Of a DNA stretch of 64,000 nucleotides, positions 1-9,124 are shown piece by piece (position 1 is the stretch's first letter; each line of letters opens with the position of its first letter). This DNA is from Actinomadura sp. NAK00032. GTDB lineage: Bacteria; Actinomycetota; Actinomycetes; Streptosporangiales; Streptosporangiaceae. The notes beneath the pieces were generated by a model. That model saw nothing but the letters and a program-made list of their open reading frames with translations. It was not told the origin of the DNA and did not search any database. Position numbers and translations under genes: made by a program. The stretch is from assembly GCF_013364275.1 (NCBI RefSeq), contig NZ_CP054932.1, positions 2,852,001 to 2,916,000 on the forward strand. The letters are read 5' to 3'.

Positions 1-1548
1 CGCGAGGTGGAACGCGTCCTCGGCCTCGACCTGTACGCCCCCGAGAACCTGCGCACCCTCACCGCAGTCAACGTCGCCCTGCACGCCGAGGTCCTGCTGC
101 ACCGCGACGTGGACTACATCGTCCGGGACGGCGCCGTGAAGCTGATCAGCGAGTCGCGCGGCCGGGTCGCGCTCCTGCAGCGCTGGCCGGACGGCCTGCA
201 GGCCGCCGTCGAGGCGAAGGAGGCCCTCGAAGCCTCCCCGAGCGGCGAGATCCTCGACTCGATCACCGTGCAGGAGCTGGTCGGGCGCTACCCCGTCCGG
301 TGCGGCATGACCGGTACCGCGATGGCCGTGTCCGGCCAGCTCACCGAGTTCTACGGGCTGCAGATCGCGGTCGTCCCGCCGAACCGGCCCCGCGTCCGCG
401 ACGACCGGCCCGACCGCCTCTACGCGACCACCGCCGACAAGGAGGTCGCGATCGTCGAGGAGATCGCCGCCGCGCACGCCGCCGGGCGCCCGGTGCTGGT
501 CGGCACCGGCGACGTCGCCGAGTCCGAGCGGCTCGCCCGCAGCCTCGCCCGCGCGGGGCTCGACCGGGTCGTGCTCAACGCCAAGAACGACGCCGAGGAG
601 GCCGCGATCATCGCCGAGGCGGGCGCGTACGGCGCGATCACCGTCTCCACCCAGATGGCCGGCCGCGGCACCGACATCCGCCTCGGCGGCAGCCCGTCCG
701 CCGCCCCCGGCACCGCGCCCGCCGACGCGGCCGGCACCGACCACGACCGGGTCGCCGAAGCGGGCGGCCTGCTCGTCATCGGCACCGGCCGCTACCACAG
801 CAGCCGGCTGGACGGCCAGCTCCGCGGCCGCGCCGGCCGGCAGGGCGATCCCGGCGCGTCGGTCTTCTTCACCAGCCTCCAGGACGACCTGGTCACCCGC
901 TACGCCCCCGACGAGACGACGAAGGCCCCGACCGGCGACGACGGGCTGATCGGCGACAAGGGCGCCCACTGGATCGTCGGCCACGCCCAGCGCGTCGCCG
1001 AGGGCGTCGACCTCGAACTGCACCGCAACACCTGGCGCTACAACCAGCTCATCGGGCTGCAGCGCCGCGAGCTGCTCACCGAGCGCGACGCCGTCCTGAC
1101 CGGCGACGCCGCCGACCGGGCGATGGCCGAGGCCGCCTCCGCCAAGCACGCCGAGCTGACCAAGACCGCCGGCGCGGACGCGGTGGCCGCCGCCGCCCGC
1201 CAGATCGTCCTCTACCAGCTGGACCGCTGCTGGGCCGAGCACCTGGCCTTCCTCGCCGACCTGCGCGAGGGCATCCACCTGCGCTCCCTTGGCCGCGGCC
1301 TCGACCCGCTGGTGGAGTTCAACCGGGAGGCCGTCCCGGCGGGCAAGCGCCTCCTCGGCGAGGCCCGCACCCGCGCCGTCGCCGCCTTCGAGGGCCTCAC
1401 CGCCACCGAGGACGGCATCGACCTCGACTCCGCCGGCCTGAAACGCCCCTCCGCGACCTGGACCTACCTCGTCCACGACAACCCGTTCGGCTCCATGGAC
1501 GAGCGCGCCCTCCGCGGCCTGATCGCGATGTTCAAGCGCCGCCGCTGA
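1..1548 (+). CDS. secA2: SecA2-like preprotein translocase ATPase, 3' part
   Basis: The reading frame is open from base 1, so the 5' end lies outside the window and the GTG at 7 is internal. The visible 515 codons cover the C-terminal part of a SecA motor. They hold the GMTGTA motif after the preprotein cross-linking domain, the second nucleotide-binding fold with QMAGRGTD, then GQLRGRAGRQGDPG with its arginine finger, and the helical scaffold/wing region. The protein ends in FKRRR and has no C-terminal SEC-C zinc motif, as is usual for actinobacterial SecA2 and unlike SecA1. SecA2 is the accessory Sec motor that drives export of a subset of proteins at the cytoplasmic membrane. The family is clear; the SecA2 rather than SecA1 call rests on the short C-terminus. 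Confidence 0.85.
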   Translation, partial: REVERVLGLDLYAPENLRTLTAVNVALHAEVLLHRDVDYIVRDGAVKLISESRGRVALLQRWPDGLQAAVEAKEALEASPSGEILDSITVQELVGRYPVRCGMTGTAMAVSGQLTEFYGLQIAVVPPNRPRVRDDRPDRLYATTADKEVAIVEEIAAAHAAGRPVLVGTGDVAESERLARSLARAGLDRVVLNAKNDAEEAAIIAEAGAYGAITVSTQMAGRGTDIRLGGSPSAAPGTAPADAAGTDHDRVAEAGGLLVIGTGRYHSSRLDGQLRGRAGRQGDPGASVFFTSLQDDLVTRYAPDETTKAPTGDDGLIGDKGAHWIVGHAQRVAEGVDLELHRNTWRYNQLIGLQRRELLTERDAVLTGDAADRAMAEAASAKHAELTKTAGADAVAAAARQIVLYQLDRCWAEHLAFLADLREGIHLRSLGRGLDPLVEFNREAVPAGKRLLGEARTRAVAAFEGLTATEDGIDLDSAGLKRPSATWTYLVHDNPFGSMDERALRGLIAMFKRRR

Positions 1549-1597
1549 CCGCGGCGGCGACCTGGGCCGCCTGGACGGGCGCCAGGCCGGCTCGGGG

Positions 1598-4500
1598 TCA
1601 GGTGCGCAGGCGCAGCCCCCGCGGGGTCGGGTGGAAGCCCGCCGACTCCAGGGCGGCGGCCAGCGGGGAGTCGTTGATCGACTCGCCGTCGGCGCGCTCG
1701 ACGGTCAGCTTGCCGAGGGCGCCCTCGCGGACGGCCAGCGCCAGGGCGTCCACCGCGGGCTGCAGGACGTCCGGGTCGTCGTCCCAGGTGAGCAGGGTGC
1801 GGCCGCCGCGCTCGACGTAGAGGACGAGGCGGCCCTCGACGAGCACCACCAGTGCGCCCGCCTTGCGGCCCGGCTTGTGCCCGCTCGCGACCTCGTCGTC
1901 GCGCCCCGGCCACGGCAGCGCCGCCCCGTACGGGCTGGCGGGGTCGGCGGCGGCCAGCACGAGGGCGCGGACGTCGGGCTTGCGGGGCGTCTCCCAGAGC
2001 GCCGAGATGTCGTCCGGGGGAGCGGACGCGGGGCGCAGGGCGCGGAGGCGGTCGACGGCGCCCGGCAGGGCGAACTGGGCGGCGCCCAGGCCCTCGACGA
2101 AGTAGCCGCGGCGGCAGCGGCCCGTCTCCTCGAACGCGCGCAGCACCGGGTAGACGGCGGAGAAGCCGCCGGGGGTGCGCTCGGCGGCGACGGCGCCGCG
2201 GATGACGATGCCGTACCGCTCCAGGAGCGCCTCGGCGAGGGCGTGCGAGCGCAGCGTCGCGGCGGCCTCCCGCGCGGGCAGCGGCCACCAGCGCCCGGCG
2301 ACCGTCGGCGGACCCGTCCGGGACGGCAGCACGGGCCGGCCGCGCCGCGTCGTCCGGGACCGGTGCGTCGGGCGGCCCGACCCCAGCGCGGCCCGCAGCG
2401 GCGCCATCGTGTCGTTGGTGAGGTGCCCGGACCACACGAGGTCCCACACCGCGTTGGCGAGGTCGGCGTCGCCGGCGGTGACGTCGGCGTTCACCCGGTC
2501 GGACAGGGTGCGGAAGAAGTGGGCGCCGCCGTCGCCCAGGGCGTCCAGGACCGCCTGGTGCACGGGCGTGAGGGTGATCTCGGCGGGCTCCGGCATGAGG
2601 AGTGGCGCGGTGTCGGCCAGGTAGAGCGCCACCCAGCCGTCGCCGCCCGGCAGCCCGCCCTGCCCCGCCCACACGACCTCGCCCGCGGACGTCAGCTCGT
2701 CCAGCATGGCCGGGGTGTAGCCGGCGACGCGGGACGGCAGGACCAGCGACTCCAGCGCCGACGCCGGGACGGCCGCGCCCTGCAGCTGCTCGACCGCCTG
2801 GACGAGCGCGTCGATGCCGCGCAGCCGCGACCCGCCCGCGATGCCGTGCCAGACCGGCAGGAAGCGGCCGAGCGACTCCGGCGGGGACGGCTCGACCTCG
2901 GCCCGGAGCCGGGCCAGGCTGCGGCGCCGCAGCATGCGCAGGACGCCGGCGTCGCACCACTCGGTCGTCAGCGGCCCCGCCACCGCCTCGACCGGCAGGA
3001 ACTCGCCCTCGACGACCCGCCCCGCGGCCGCCAGCCGGCGCAGCGTCTCGGTGACCACGGCGACGCCCAGCCCGAAGCGGCCGGCGGCCCCGGCCGCGCG
3101 GAACGGCCCGTGCGTGCGCGCGTACCGGGACACCAGGTCGCCGAGCGGATCGCCCACCGGTTCGAGGAACGCCTCCGGGACGCCCACCGGCAGCGGCGCG
3201 CCGAGCGCGTCGCGCAGCCGCCCGGCGTCCTCGATCGCGGCCCAGTGCTCCTCGCCCGCGATCCGCACCCGGATCGCCCGCCGCGTCCCCTCCAGCTCCA
3301 CCAGCCATCTGGCGGCCTCCGAAGCGCCGGGCGGCGGCGCCTCGGGACCCTCCGCCGGGGCGGCGGGCGGCGCCTCACGGCCGTCCGGCGGGCCGGCGGG
3401 CCCTGGTGCCTCCGGATCGCCGGCCGGAGTGGCGGGAGGCGGCGCCTCCCGGCCGTCCGGTGCGTCGGCGGGGGCGAGCGCGGTCGCACCGGCCGCCGGA
3501 AGCGTGCCGCTCGCGGTGTCCGGGCGGCCGTCCGCGGCGGCGGGGAGCGTGCGGTCGGCGATCTCGGCCGTGGTGAGGGGGCCGAGGGCGCGCAGCAGGT
3601 CGGCGACGCCCTCCAGGTCGCGGGCGCGGCGGTCGGGGGCGAGGCGCTGGAGTTCGCGCTCGGTGTCGGCGACCGCGTCCGGGTCGAGCAGCTCGCGCAG
3701 GTCGGCCTGGCCGAGCAGCTCGGCGAGGAGTGCCGAGTCGAGCGCGAGGGCCTGGGCGCGGCGCTCGGCGAGCGGCGAGTCGCCCTCGTACATGAAGGCG
3801 CCGACGTAGTGGAACAGCAGGGAGCGGGCGTAGGGCGACGGCTCGGGCGTCTCGACCTCGACCATGCGGACCTTGCGTCCCGACAGGTCGCGCATGAGCT
3901 GCACCAGGCCGGGGACGTCGAACACGTCCTGCAGGCACTCGCGCATCGTCTCCAGCACGATCGGGAACGACGGGTACTTGCTCGCGACGGCGAGCAGCTG
4001 CGCGGCCCGCTGGCGCTGCTGCCACAGCGGCATGCGCTTGTCCGGGCGGCGGCGGGGCAGCAGCAGCGAGCGGGCGGCGCACTCGCGGAACCGCGCCGCG
4101 AACAGCGCCGAGCCGCCCAGCTCGTCGACGACGACGCGCTCGACGTCGTCGGCGTCGAAGACGGCGAGGTCGAGACCGGGCGGCTCGTCCATGTCGGGGA
4201 TGCGGATGACAATGCCGTCGTCGGCGTGCATGGCCTGGGCGTCGACGCCGTACCGCTCGCGCAGGCGGCCCGCCATGGCGAGCGCCCAGGGCGCGTGCAC
4301 ACGCGCGCCCAGCGGGGAGTGGACGACCATCCGCCAGTCGCCGAGCTCGTCGCGGAACCGCTCGACGACCATGGTGCGGTCGTCGGGGACGTGCCCGGTG
4401 GCCTCGCGCTGCTCGCCCAGGTAGGAGACGAGGTTGGCGGACGCCCACGCGTCCAGCCCGGCAGCGGACGCGCGCGCCTGCGCCCCCTCGGCGGGCAGGC

Positions 4501-6373
4501 CGGCCAGCTCGCGGGTGAACGCGCCGAGCGCGCGGCCCAGCTCGGCGGGGCGCCCGAGCGTGTCGCCGTGCCAGAACGGCAGCTTGCCGGGCTGGCCGGG
4601 CGCGGGCGAGACGAGCACCCGGTCGGGGGTGATGTCCTCGATGCGCCACGAGCTGGCGCCGAGGACGAACACGTCGCCGACGCGGGACTCGTAGACCATC
4701 TCCTCGTCCAGCTCGCCGACCCGCGAGGACTTCTCGCCGACGAGGAACACCCCGAACAGGCCGCGGTCGGGGATCGTCCCGCCGCTGGTCACGGCGAGGC
4801 GCTGCGCGCCGGGGCGGTCGCGCAGGAGGCCGGTGACGCGGTCCCAGACGAGGCGCGGGCGCAGCTCGCCGAACTCGTCGCTGGGGTAGCGGCCGGCGAG
4901 CATGTCCAGGCAGGCCTCCAGCGCCGAGCGCGGGAGCGTGGCGTAGGGCGCGGCGCGCTTCACCAGCGATTCGAGGTCGTCGACGGCCCACTCGTCCATG
5001 GAGACCATCGCGACGATCTGCTGCGCGAGGACGTCGAGGGGGTTGCGCGGGTAGCGCAGCTCCTCGATCTCGCCGCCGCGCATGCGCTCGGCCACCACCG
5101 TCGTCTGGACGAGGTCGCCCCGGTACTTGGGGAAGATGACGCCCTTGGACACCGCGCCGACCTGGTGGCCCGCGCGTCCGACCCGCTGCAGGCCGTTGGC
5201 CACCGACGGCGGCGACTCCACCTGGACGACCAGGTCGACGGCGCCCATGTCGATGCCCAGCTCCAGGCTGGAGGTCGCCACGACCGCCGGGAGGCGCCCC
5301 TCCTTCAGGGCGTTCTCGATGCCGGCCCGCTCCTCCTTGGAGACCGAGCCGTGGTGCGCCCTGGCGATCTCCATGGGCGCGCCCCTGGCGGCGCCCGCCT
5401 GGGCCATCGTCGCGGCGGGGGAGTGGTCTTCGGGCAGGGGCTCGCCCGTCGCGCGCTCGTAGGCGAGTTCGTTCAGCCGCCCGCAGAGCCGCTCGGCCAG
5501 CCGCCGCGAGTTCGCGAACACCAGCGTCGAGCGGTGGGCCTGGATGAGGTCGAGGAGGCGGTCCTCGACGTGGGGCCAGATGCTGCGCTGGCGGGGGTCG
5601 GCCCCGCCGGAGTCGTCCACGAACTGGCCGACCTCGCCCATGTCCTCCACGGGGACGACGATGTCGAGGTCGAAGACCTTCTCCGAGGGCGGCTGCACGA
5701 CCGCCGCCGGCCGGGGCCCGCCGAGGAACGCCGCCACCTCGCCGGCGGGGCGGACGGTCGCCGACAGGCCGATCCGCTGCGCGGGCCGTTCGAGCAGCGC
5801 GTCGAGGCGTTCGAGGGACAGCGCCAGGTGCGCGCCGCGCTTGGTGCCCGCCACCGCGTGCACCTCGTCCACGATGACGGTCTCGACGCCGCGCAGCGAC
5901 TCGCGCGCCCGCGAGGTGAGGATCAGGAACAGCGACTCCGGCGTCGTGATCAGGATGTCCGGCGGTTTGACGGCGAGCCGGCGGCGCTCGTCGGCCGGGG
6001 TGTCGCCCGACCGCATCCCGACCCGGACGCCCGGCTCCGGCAGGTCGAGCCGCCGCGCCGCCTGCCGGATGCCGGTCAGCGGGGCGCGCAGGTTGCGCTC
6101 GACGTCGACCGCGAGGGCCTTCAGCGGCGACACGTACAGGACGCGGCAGCGCCGCAGCGCGTCGTCGGGGACGGGCTCGGTGGCGAGCCGGTCGAGGGAC
6201 CACAGGAACGCCGCCAGGGTCTTGCCGGACCCCGTCGGCGCCACGACCAGCGTGTTGTCGCCGCCCGCGATCGACGCCCACGCCCCGGCCTGCGCGGGCG
6301 TGGGCGCGGCGAACGCCCCGGAGAACCAGGCACGGGTCGCCGGGGAGAAGCGTTCGAGCACGTCACCGCCCAT
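1598..6373 (-). CDS. lhr: Lhr-type ATP-dependent DNA/RNA helicase
   Basis: About 1,591 residues, the usual size of long bacterial Lhr helicases. The superfamily 2 motor is complete: Walker A APTGSGKT at about 45-52, DEVH at 169-172, SAT at 204-206, and the C-terminal RecA domain with SSLELGID and QRVGRAGH. A winged-helix/Lhr core and a long C-terminal domain follow. Lhr is a 3'-5' helicase linked to DNA repair. The ATG at 6373 (MGGDVLERFSPATRAWF) fits family N-termini better than an upstream GTG at 6427. A Pro/Ala-rich linker at about residues 943-1018 contains a 24-residue near-duplication and separates core from tail. The gene is convergent with the SecA2-like gene and divergent from the hydrolase at 6494. 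Confidence 0.93.
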   Translation of the reverse strand: MGGDVLERFSPATRAWFSGAFAAPTPAQAGAWASIAGGDNTLVVAPTGSGKTLAAFLWSLDRLATEPVPDDALRRCRVLYVSPLKALAVDVERNLRAPLTGIRQAARRLDLPEPGVRVGMRSGDTPADERRRLAVKPPDILITTPESLFLILTSRARESLRGVETVIVDEVHAVAGTKRGAHLALSLERLDALLERPAQRIGLSATVRPAGEVAAFLGGPRPAAVVQPPSEKVFDLDIVVPVEDMGEVGQFVDDSGGADPRQRSIWPHVEDRLLDLIQAHRSTLVFANSRRLAERLCGRLNELAYERATGEPLPEDHSPAATMAQAGAARGAPMEIARAHHGSVSKEERAGIENALKEGRLPAVVATSSLELGIDMGAVDLVVQVESPPSVANGLQRVGRAGHQVGAVSKGVIFPKYRGDLVQTTVVAERMRGGEIEELRYPRNPLDVLAQQIVAMVSMDEWAVDDLESLVKRAAPYATLPRSALEACLDMLAGRYPSDEFGELRPRLVWDRVTGLLRDRPGAQRLAVTSGGTIPDRGLFGVFLVGEKSSRVGELDEEMVYESRVGDVFVLGASSWRIEDITPDRVLVSPAPGQPGKLPFWHGDTLGRPAELGRALGAFTRELAGLPAEGAQARASAAGLDAWASANLVSYLGEQREATGHVPDDRTMVVERFRDELGDWRMVVHSPLGARVHAPWALAMAGRLRERYGVDAQAMHADDGIVIRIPDMDEPPGLDLAVFDADDVERVVVDELGGSALFAARFRECAARSLLLPRRRPDKRMPLWQQRQRAAQLLAVASKYPSFPIVLETMRECLQDVFDVPGLVQLMRDLSGRKVRMVEVETPEPSPYARSLLFHYVGAFMYEGDSPLAERRAQALALDSALLAELLGQADLRELLDPDAVADTERELQRLAPDRRARDLEGVADLLRALGPLTTAEIADRTLPAAADGRPDTASGTLPAAGATALAPADAPDGREAPPPATPAGDPEAPGPAGPPDGREAPPAAPAEGPEAPPPGASEAARWLVELEGTRRAIRVRIAGEEHWAAIEDAGRLRDALGAPLPVGVPEAFLEPVGDPLGDLVSRYARTHGPFRAAGAAGRFGLGVAVVTETLRRLAAAGRVVEGEFLPVEAVAGPLTTEWCDAGVLRMLRRRSLARLRAEVEPSPPESLGRFLPVWHGIAGGSRLRGIDALVQAVEQLQGAAVPASALESLVLPSRVAGYTPAMLDELTSAGEVVWAGQGGLPGGDGWVALYLADTAPLLMPEPAEITLTPVHQAVLDALGDGGAHFFRTLSDRVNADVTAGDADLANAVWDLVWSGHLTNDTMAPLRAALGSGRPTHRSRTTRRGRPVLPSRTGPPTVAGRWWPLPAREAAATLRSHALAEALLERYGIVIRGAVAAERTPGGFSAVYPVLRAFEETGRCRRGYFVEGLGAAQFALPGAVDRLRALRPASAPPDDISALWETPRKPDVRALVLAAADPASPYGAALPWPGRDDEVASGHKPGRKAGALVVLVEGRLVLYVERGGRTLLTWDDDPDVLQPAVDALALAVREGALGKLTVERADGESINDSPLAAALESAGFHPTPRGLRLRT

Positions 6374-6433
6374 GGCGCCATCCTGCCTCGCGGGTCCGAC
6401 AGAACGCGCCGGAGTGGCGGGCGTCACATTGTA

Positions 6434-6447
6434 AGCAAGCGCTTGTA
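6434..6447. promoter_or_regulatory. palindromic operator-like site between lhr and hydrolase
   Basis: CAAGCGCTTG at 6436-6445 is a perfect 10-bp palindrome in the divergent lhr/hydrolase gap, 48 bp before the hydrolase ATG. With its flanks it matches the known KstR2 (TetR family) pattern AnCAAGnnCTTGnT except for the final base. It is probably a TetR-family operator; which regulator binds is not shown. No TetR gene lies in the window. Confidence 0.45.
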
Positions 6448-6493
6448 CGGGCAGGGTCTACCGGTAGGACGCACACCCCCAAGGGAGTTCTCC

Positions 6494-7771
6494 ATGCCCT
6501 ACGTCCTGCTCGCTCTCGGGATCCTCTTCGCGCTGACCGCGGCCAACGCGCACGCTCCCCGGCGCGGCGGCCCGCTCCTCGTGCCGGGCTTCTTCTTCGG
6601 CTGGCTGACGATCGAGATGGCGCCCCACGTGCTCGTCACCTGGGCCGTCGCCGCCTCCCTCGTGGCCGCGTTCGGAGGACTGGACGGCTGGGCGGGCTGG
6701 ACGGGCCTCGTCCTGGCGCTCGCCGGCATGGCGGGCGTCGCGGCCACCGTCGCCGCGTCCCGCCGCACGGTCGTCACCCTGCGCGAGTGCGGTGCACCGC
6801 TCGACCTGGACCCGGAGGGCGCGCCCCGCTTCCCGCTGGCGCAGCTCATCATCCCGCCGCTGTGCCTGATCCCGCGCAGGGGCGTGCGCGTCGACCGCAA
6901 CGTCCTGTACCGCGAGGAAGGGCGGCTCCGCCTCAAGCTGGACGTGTACCGCCCTGTGGACGACGCCGCCGACGGCGGGCTGCGTCCCGGCCTCATGCAG
7001 ATCCACGGCGGCGCATGGGTCATCGGAGACAAGCGCGAGCAGGGCCTTCCGCTGCTCAACCACATGGCCTTGCAGGGATGGGTCGGCTTCAACGTCAACT
7101 ACCGGCTCAGCCCGCGCGCCACCTGGCCGGAGCACCTGATCGACCTGAAGCACTTCCTCGCCTGGTACAAGGAGCACGCCGAGGAGTACGGGGCCGACCC
7201 CGACTTCCTCTGCGTGACCGGTGGCTCGGCCGGCGGCCACCTCACCGCGCTGGTGGCGCTGACCGCGAACGAGCCCGAGTTCCAGCCGGGCTTCGAGGAC
7301 GTCGACACGAGCGTGCAGGGCGCCGTCCCGTTCTACGGGGTCTACAACCTCGTCGAAGCGGGGCCCTGGCCCGCCCCCATGGGGTCCAACCGCATCATGG
7401 AGAAGATGGTCATCAAGAAGCCCTTCGCTGAGAACCGCGAGGTGTACGCCAACGCGTCCCCCGTCACGCACATCAGCGATGAGGCGCCGCCCTTCTTCGT
7501 CATCCACGGGAGCCGCGACTCGCTCATCCCCGTGGCGGAGGCCCGGCGCTTCGTCGAACGGCTCCGGGACGTCTCCGCGTCACCCGTCGTCTACGCCGAG
7601 ATGCAGGGCGCCCAGCACGGGTTCGACGTCTTCCCCTCCTACCGGACGGCCCGCGTCATCGAGGGCGTCGAGCGCTACCTGACCGGCCTGCACCGCCAGT
7701 ACCGGCAGGGCGCCGGACCGGACGTCCCGGACGAGGTCGCGCGGTCCTTGGGGGAGCCCTCCGTCGGATAG
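6494..7771 (+). CDS. membrane-anchored alpha/beta hydrolase (esterase/lipase, HSL-like)
   Basis: A 425-residue protein. The first ~90 residues form about three or four hydrophobic segments. The rest is an alpha/beta hydrolase with the HSL-family oxyanion motif HGGAW (171-175), the nucleophile elbow GGSAGG (Ser245), a probable acid Asp in HGSRDSLIPV and a probable His in AQHGFD. This predicts a membrane-bound carboxylesterase or lipase; the substrate is unknown. The ATG is preceded by the strong ribosome site AAGGGAG. An operator-like palindrome upstream resembles KstR2-type sites, which would hint at lipid or sterol metabolism, but that is inference only. Confidence 0.85.
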   Translation: MPYVLLALGILFALTAANAHAPRRGGPLLVPGFFFGWLTIEMAPHVLVTWAVAASLVAAFGGLDGWAGWTGLVLALAGMAGVAATVAASRRTVVTLRECGAPLDLDPEGAPRFPLAQLIIPPLCLIPRRGVRVDRNVLYREEGRLRLKLDVYRPVDDAADGGLRPGLMQIHGGAWVIGDKREQGLPLLNHMALQGWVGFNVNYRLSPRATWPEHLIDLKHFLAWYKEHAEEYGADPDFLCVTGGSAGGHLTALVALTANEPEFQPGFEDVDTSVQGAVPFYGVYNLVEAGPWPAPMGSNRIMEKMVIKKPFAENREVYANASPVTHISDEAPPFFVIHGSRDSLIPVAEARRFVERLRDVSASPVVYAEMQGAQHGFDVFPSYRTARVIEGVERYLTGLHRQYRQGAGPDVPDEVARSLGEPSVG

Positions 7772-7781
7772 CGTGGAGGGC

Positions 7782-7976
7782 GTGCGGCTCACAGTGTTCT
7801 GGGATCGGATGAACCAGCAGTTCGGCGAAAGCTACGCCCAGAGCGTGGCCAAGGACTACGTCTTGGCGGAACTGGGCGGCCGCACCATCGAGCAGGCCCT
7901 CGCCGACGGGGAATCGGCCAAGCGGGTGTGGCAGGCCGTCGTCGCCACGTTCGACGTGCCCTCGATCCTCCGGTAG
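7782..7976 (+). CDS. DUF3046 family protein
   Basis: A 64-residue protein starting (V)RLTVFWDRMNQQFG, the characteristic beginning of DUF3046, a small actinobacterial family of unknown function commonly found near recA. The GTG at 7782 is preferred to one at 7773 because family members begin at this motif; the GGAGG upstream is rather close. It begins 10 bp after the hydrolase stop, so the two may be co-transcribed. No catalytic motif is visible. Confidence 0.85.
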   Translation: MRLTVFWDRMNQQFGESYAQSVAKDYVLAELGGRTIEQALADGESAKRVWQAVVATFDVPSILR

Positions 7977-8011
7977 GGCTCGACCTTCCGGTAGGGGGCC
8001 GGTAGGGGAGG

Positions 8012-8881
8012 TCAGTCCGGCACGGGCAGGTGGGCGTAGAGGTCCATCGCGTCCACGGACGACGGCAGATCGCTGACCTGGCCGTCGCCGACCTCAACGA
8101 CGCGCCAGGCGCCGTCCGTCCGGCGGGCCACGTCGGTGGTGATGAACCGGCAGCCCAAGGCTCGGACGGCCGGAGCCACGGCGGCCAGGTCCGGATCGGG
8201 TTCCATGCCGGGGCTGTCAGGGTGCGGCCCCACCAGCGCGGGCTCGCCGTCCACCCACCACACGCGCGCCTCGCCGCCGCCGTCGTACTCCTCGAACTCG
8301 CGGACGACGAGGCCGCCCGCCAGATGGTCGTCCCGCAGGGCGACCATCTTGGAGGCGATGTCGTGCAGCCGGGGCAGGTTCTTCACGTCCGGGACGAAGC
8401 ACGCCTCCTCCCACTCGTGCTTGCACGACTTCACGTAGTCCTTGACGATGCCGGGCCCGCTCCGCAGCGGCCGGACCAGCTCGGCCAGCTCGCTGGGATC
8501 GCCCGGATCCTGGCCGGTGCCCAGCGGGCGCCACACGCTGTGCGGGGTCAGCCCGGCGAACGTCTCGTGCCAGCCCGGCAGCTCGTGGGCGCGCCTATAG
8601 TCGTCCGGGTGCGTGAGCAACACCGTGCCGCGCTGCTTCAGGGCGGCGGCCATCGCGGCGTACTCGTCCGCCGACAGCATCCAGCCCCGGTACCAGACCG
8701 GGCCCAGACCGGCGGGCACGGCGCCGATCGCGTCCTCCACGTCCCCGCGCCGCAGCGCGTCGTGGTCGATCAGGGCCGTCTCGCCGTAGTGGTCCCGGAC
8801 GGCCTCGGCCTCGCGGGAGAAGTGGGGGTCAACGCGCCGGGGGTGGAGCGGATCGACGCAGAAGAGGACGGTCAGCGTCAT
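8012..8881 (-). CDS. ATP-grasp domain protein (R2K-like clade)
   Basis: A 289-residue protein. The start at 8881 has a strong ribosome site (GGAGGG, 8 bases before ATG). The C-terminal half has ATP-grasp features: the lysine-bearing strand GIVKDYVKS, a stretch ending in LVVREFEEYDGGGEARVWW, and a final metal/phosphate-binding block WRVVEVGDGQVSDLP. The N-terminal half (VWYRGWMLSADEYAAM) resembles the ATP-grasp clade named R2K for its conserved Arg and two Lys. Such enzymes ligate a carboxylate to an amine using ATP; the substrate is unknown. The gene is divergent from recA and shares its upstream region, including an SOS box 93 bp from this start. That raises the possibility of damage induction. 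Confidence 0.75.
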   Translation of the reverse strand: MTLTVLFCVDPLHPRRVDPHFSREAEAVRDHYGETALIDHDALRRGDVEDAIGAVPAGLGPVWYRGWMLSADEYAAMAAALKQRGTVLLTHPDDYRRAHELPGWHETFAGLTPHSVWRPLGTGQDPGDPSELAELVRPLRSGPGIVKDYVKSCKHEWEEACFVPDVKNLPRLHDIASKMVALRDDHLAGGLVVREFEEYDGGGEARVWWVDGEPALVGPHPDSPGMEPDPDLAAVAPAVRALGCRFITTDVARRTDGAWRVVEVGDGQVSDLPSSVDAMDLYAHLPVPD

Positions 8882-8973
8882 GATTGGAACCCTCCGTGGA
8901 CGGCGCCAGCGTACGGGGTCCAGACCATGAAACGCACGGCGATTCCCATCCAAATCGCCATACCGGACGATGA

Positions 8974-8989
8974 TCGAACGGATGTTCGG
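8974..8989. promoter_or_regulatory. SOS box (LexA site) upstream of recA
   Basis: TCGAAC-GGAT-GTTCGG matches the actinobacterial LexA consensus TCGAAC-N4-GTTCGA at 11 of 12 defined bases. It lies 135 bp before the recA start and 92 bp before the divergent ATP-grasp start. A TAGGCT hexamer at 8990-8995 could be the recA -10 element, which would place LexA over the promoter. Confidence 0.85.
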
Positions 8990-9124
8990 TAGGCTGGCCC
9001 CGGCACGCGGCGCCGTCCACAATCGCGCCGGGCGCTCGAAAGTGTCGGTGGCCCGCCGTAACGTCGCCCTCGACATCGCAAGCAGCGGCCGAGAGCCGAC
9101 AGTCACGACGAGAAGGACATCTCA

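Noticed and set aside
1631..7771. A plus-strand open frame of over 2,000 codons opposite lhr that runs into the hydrolase gene
   Set aside because: It is the antisense shadow of a very high-GC gene; lhr on the minus strand has all helicase motifs. Only the last 425 codons (from 6494) are a real gene.
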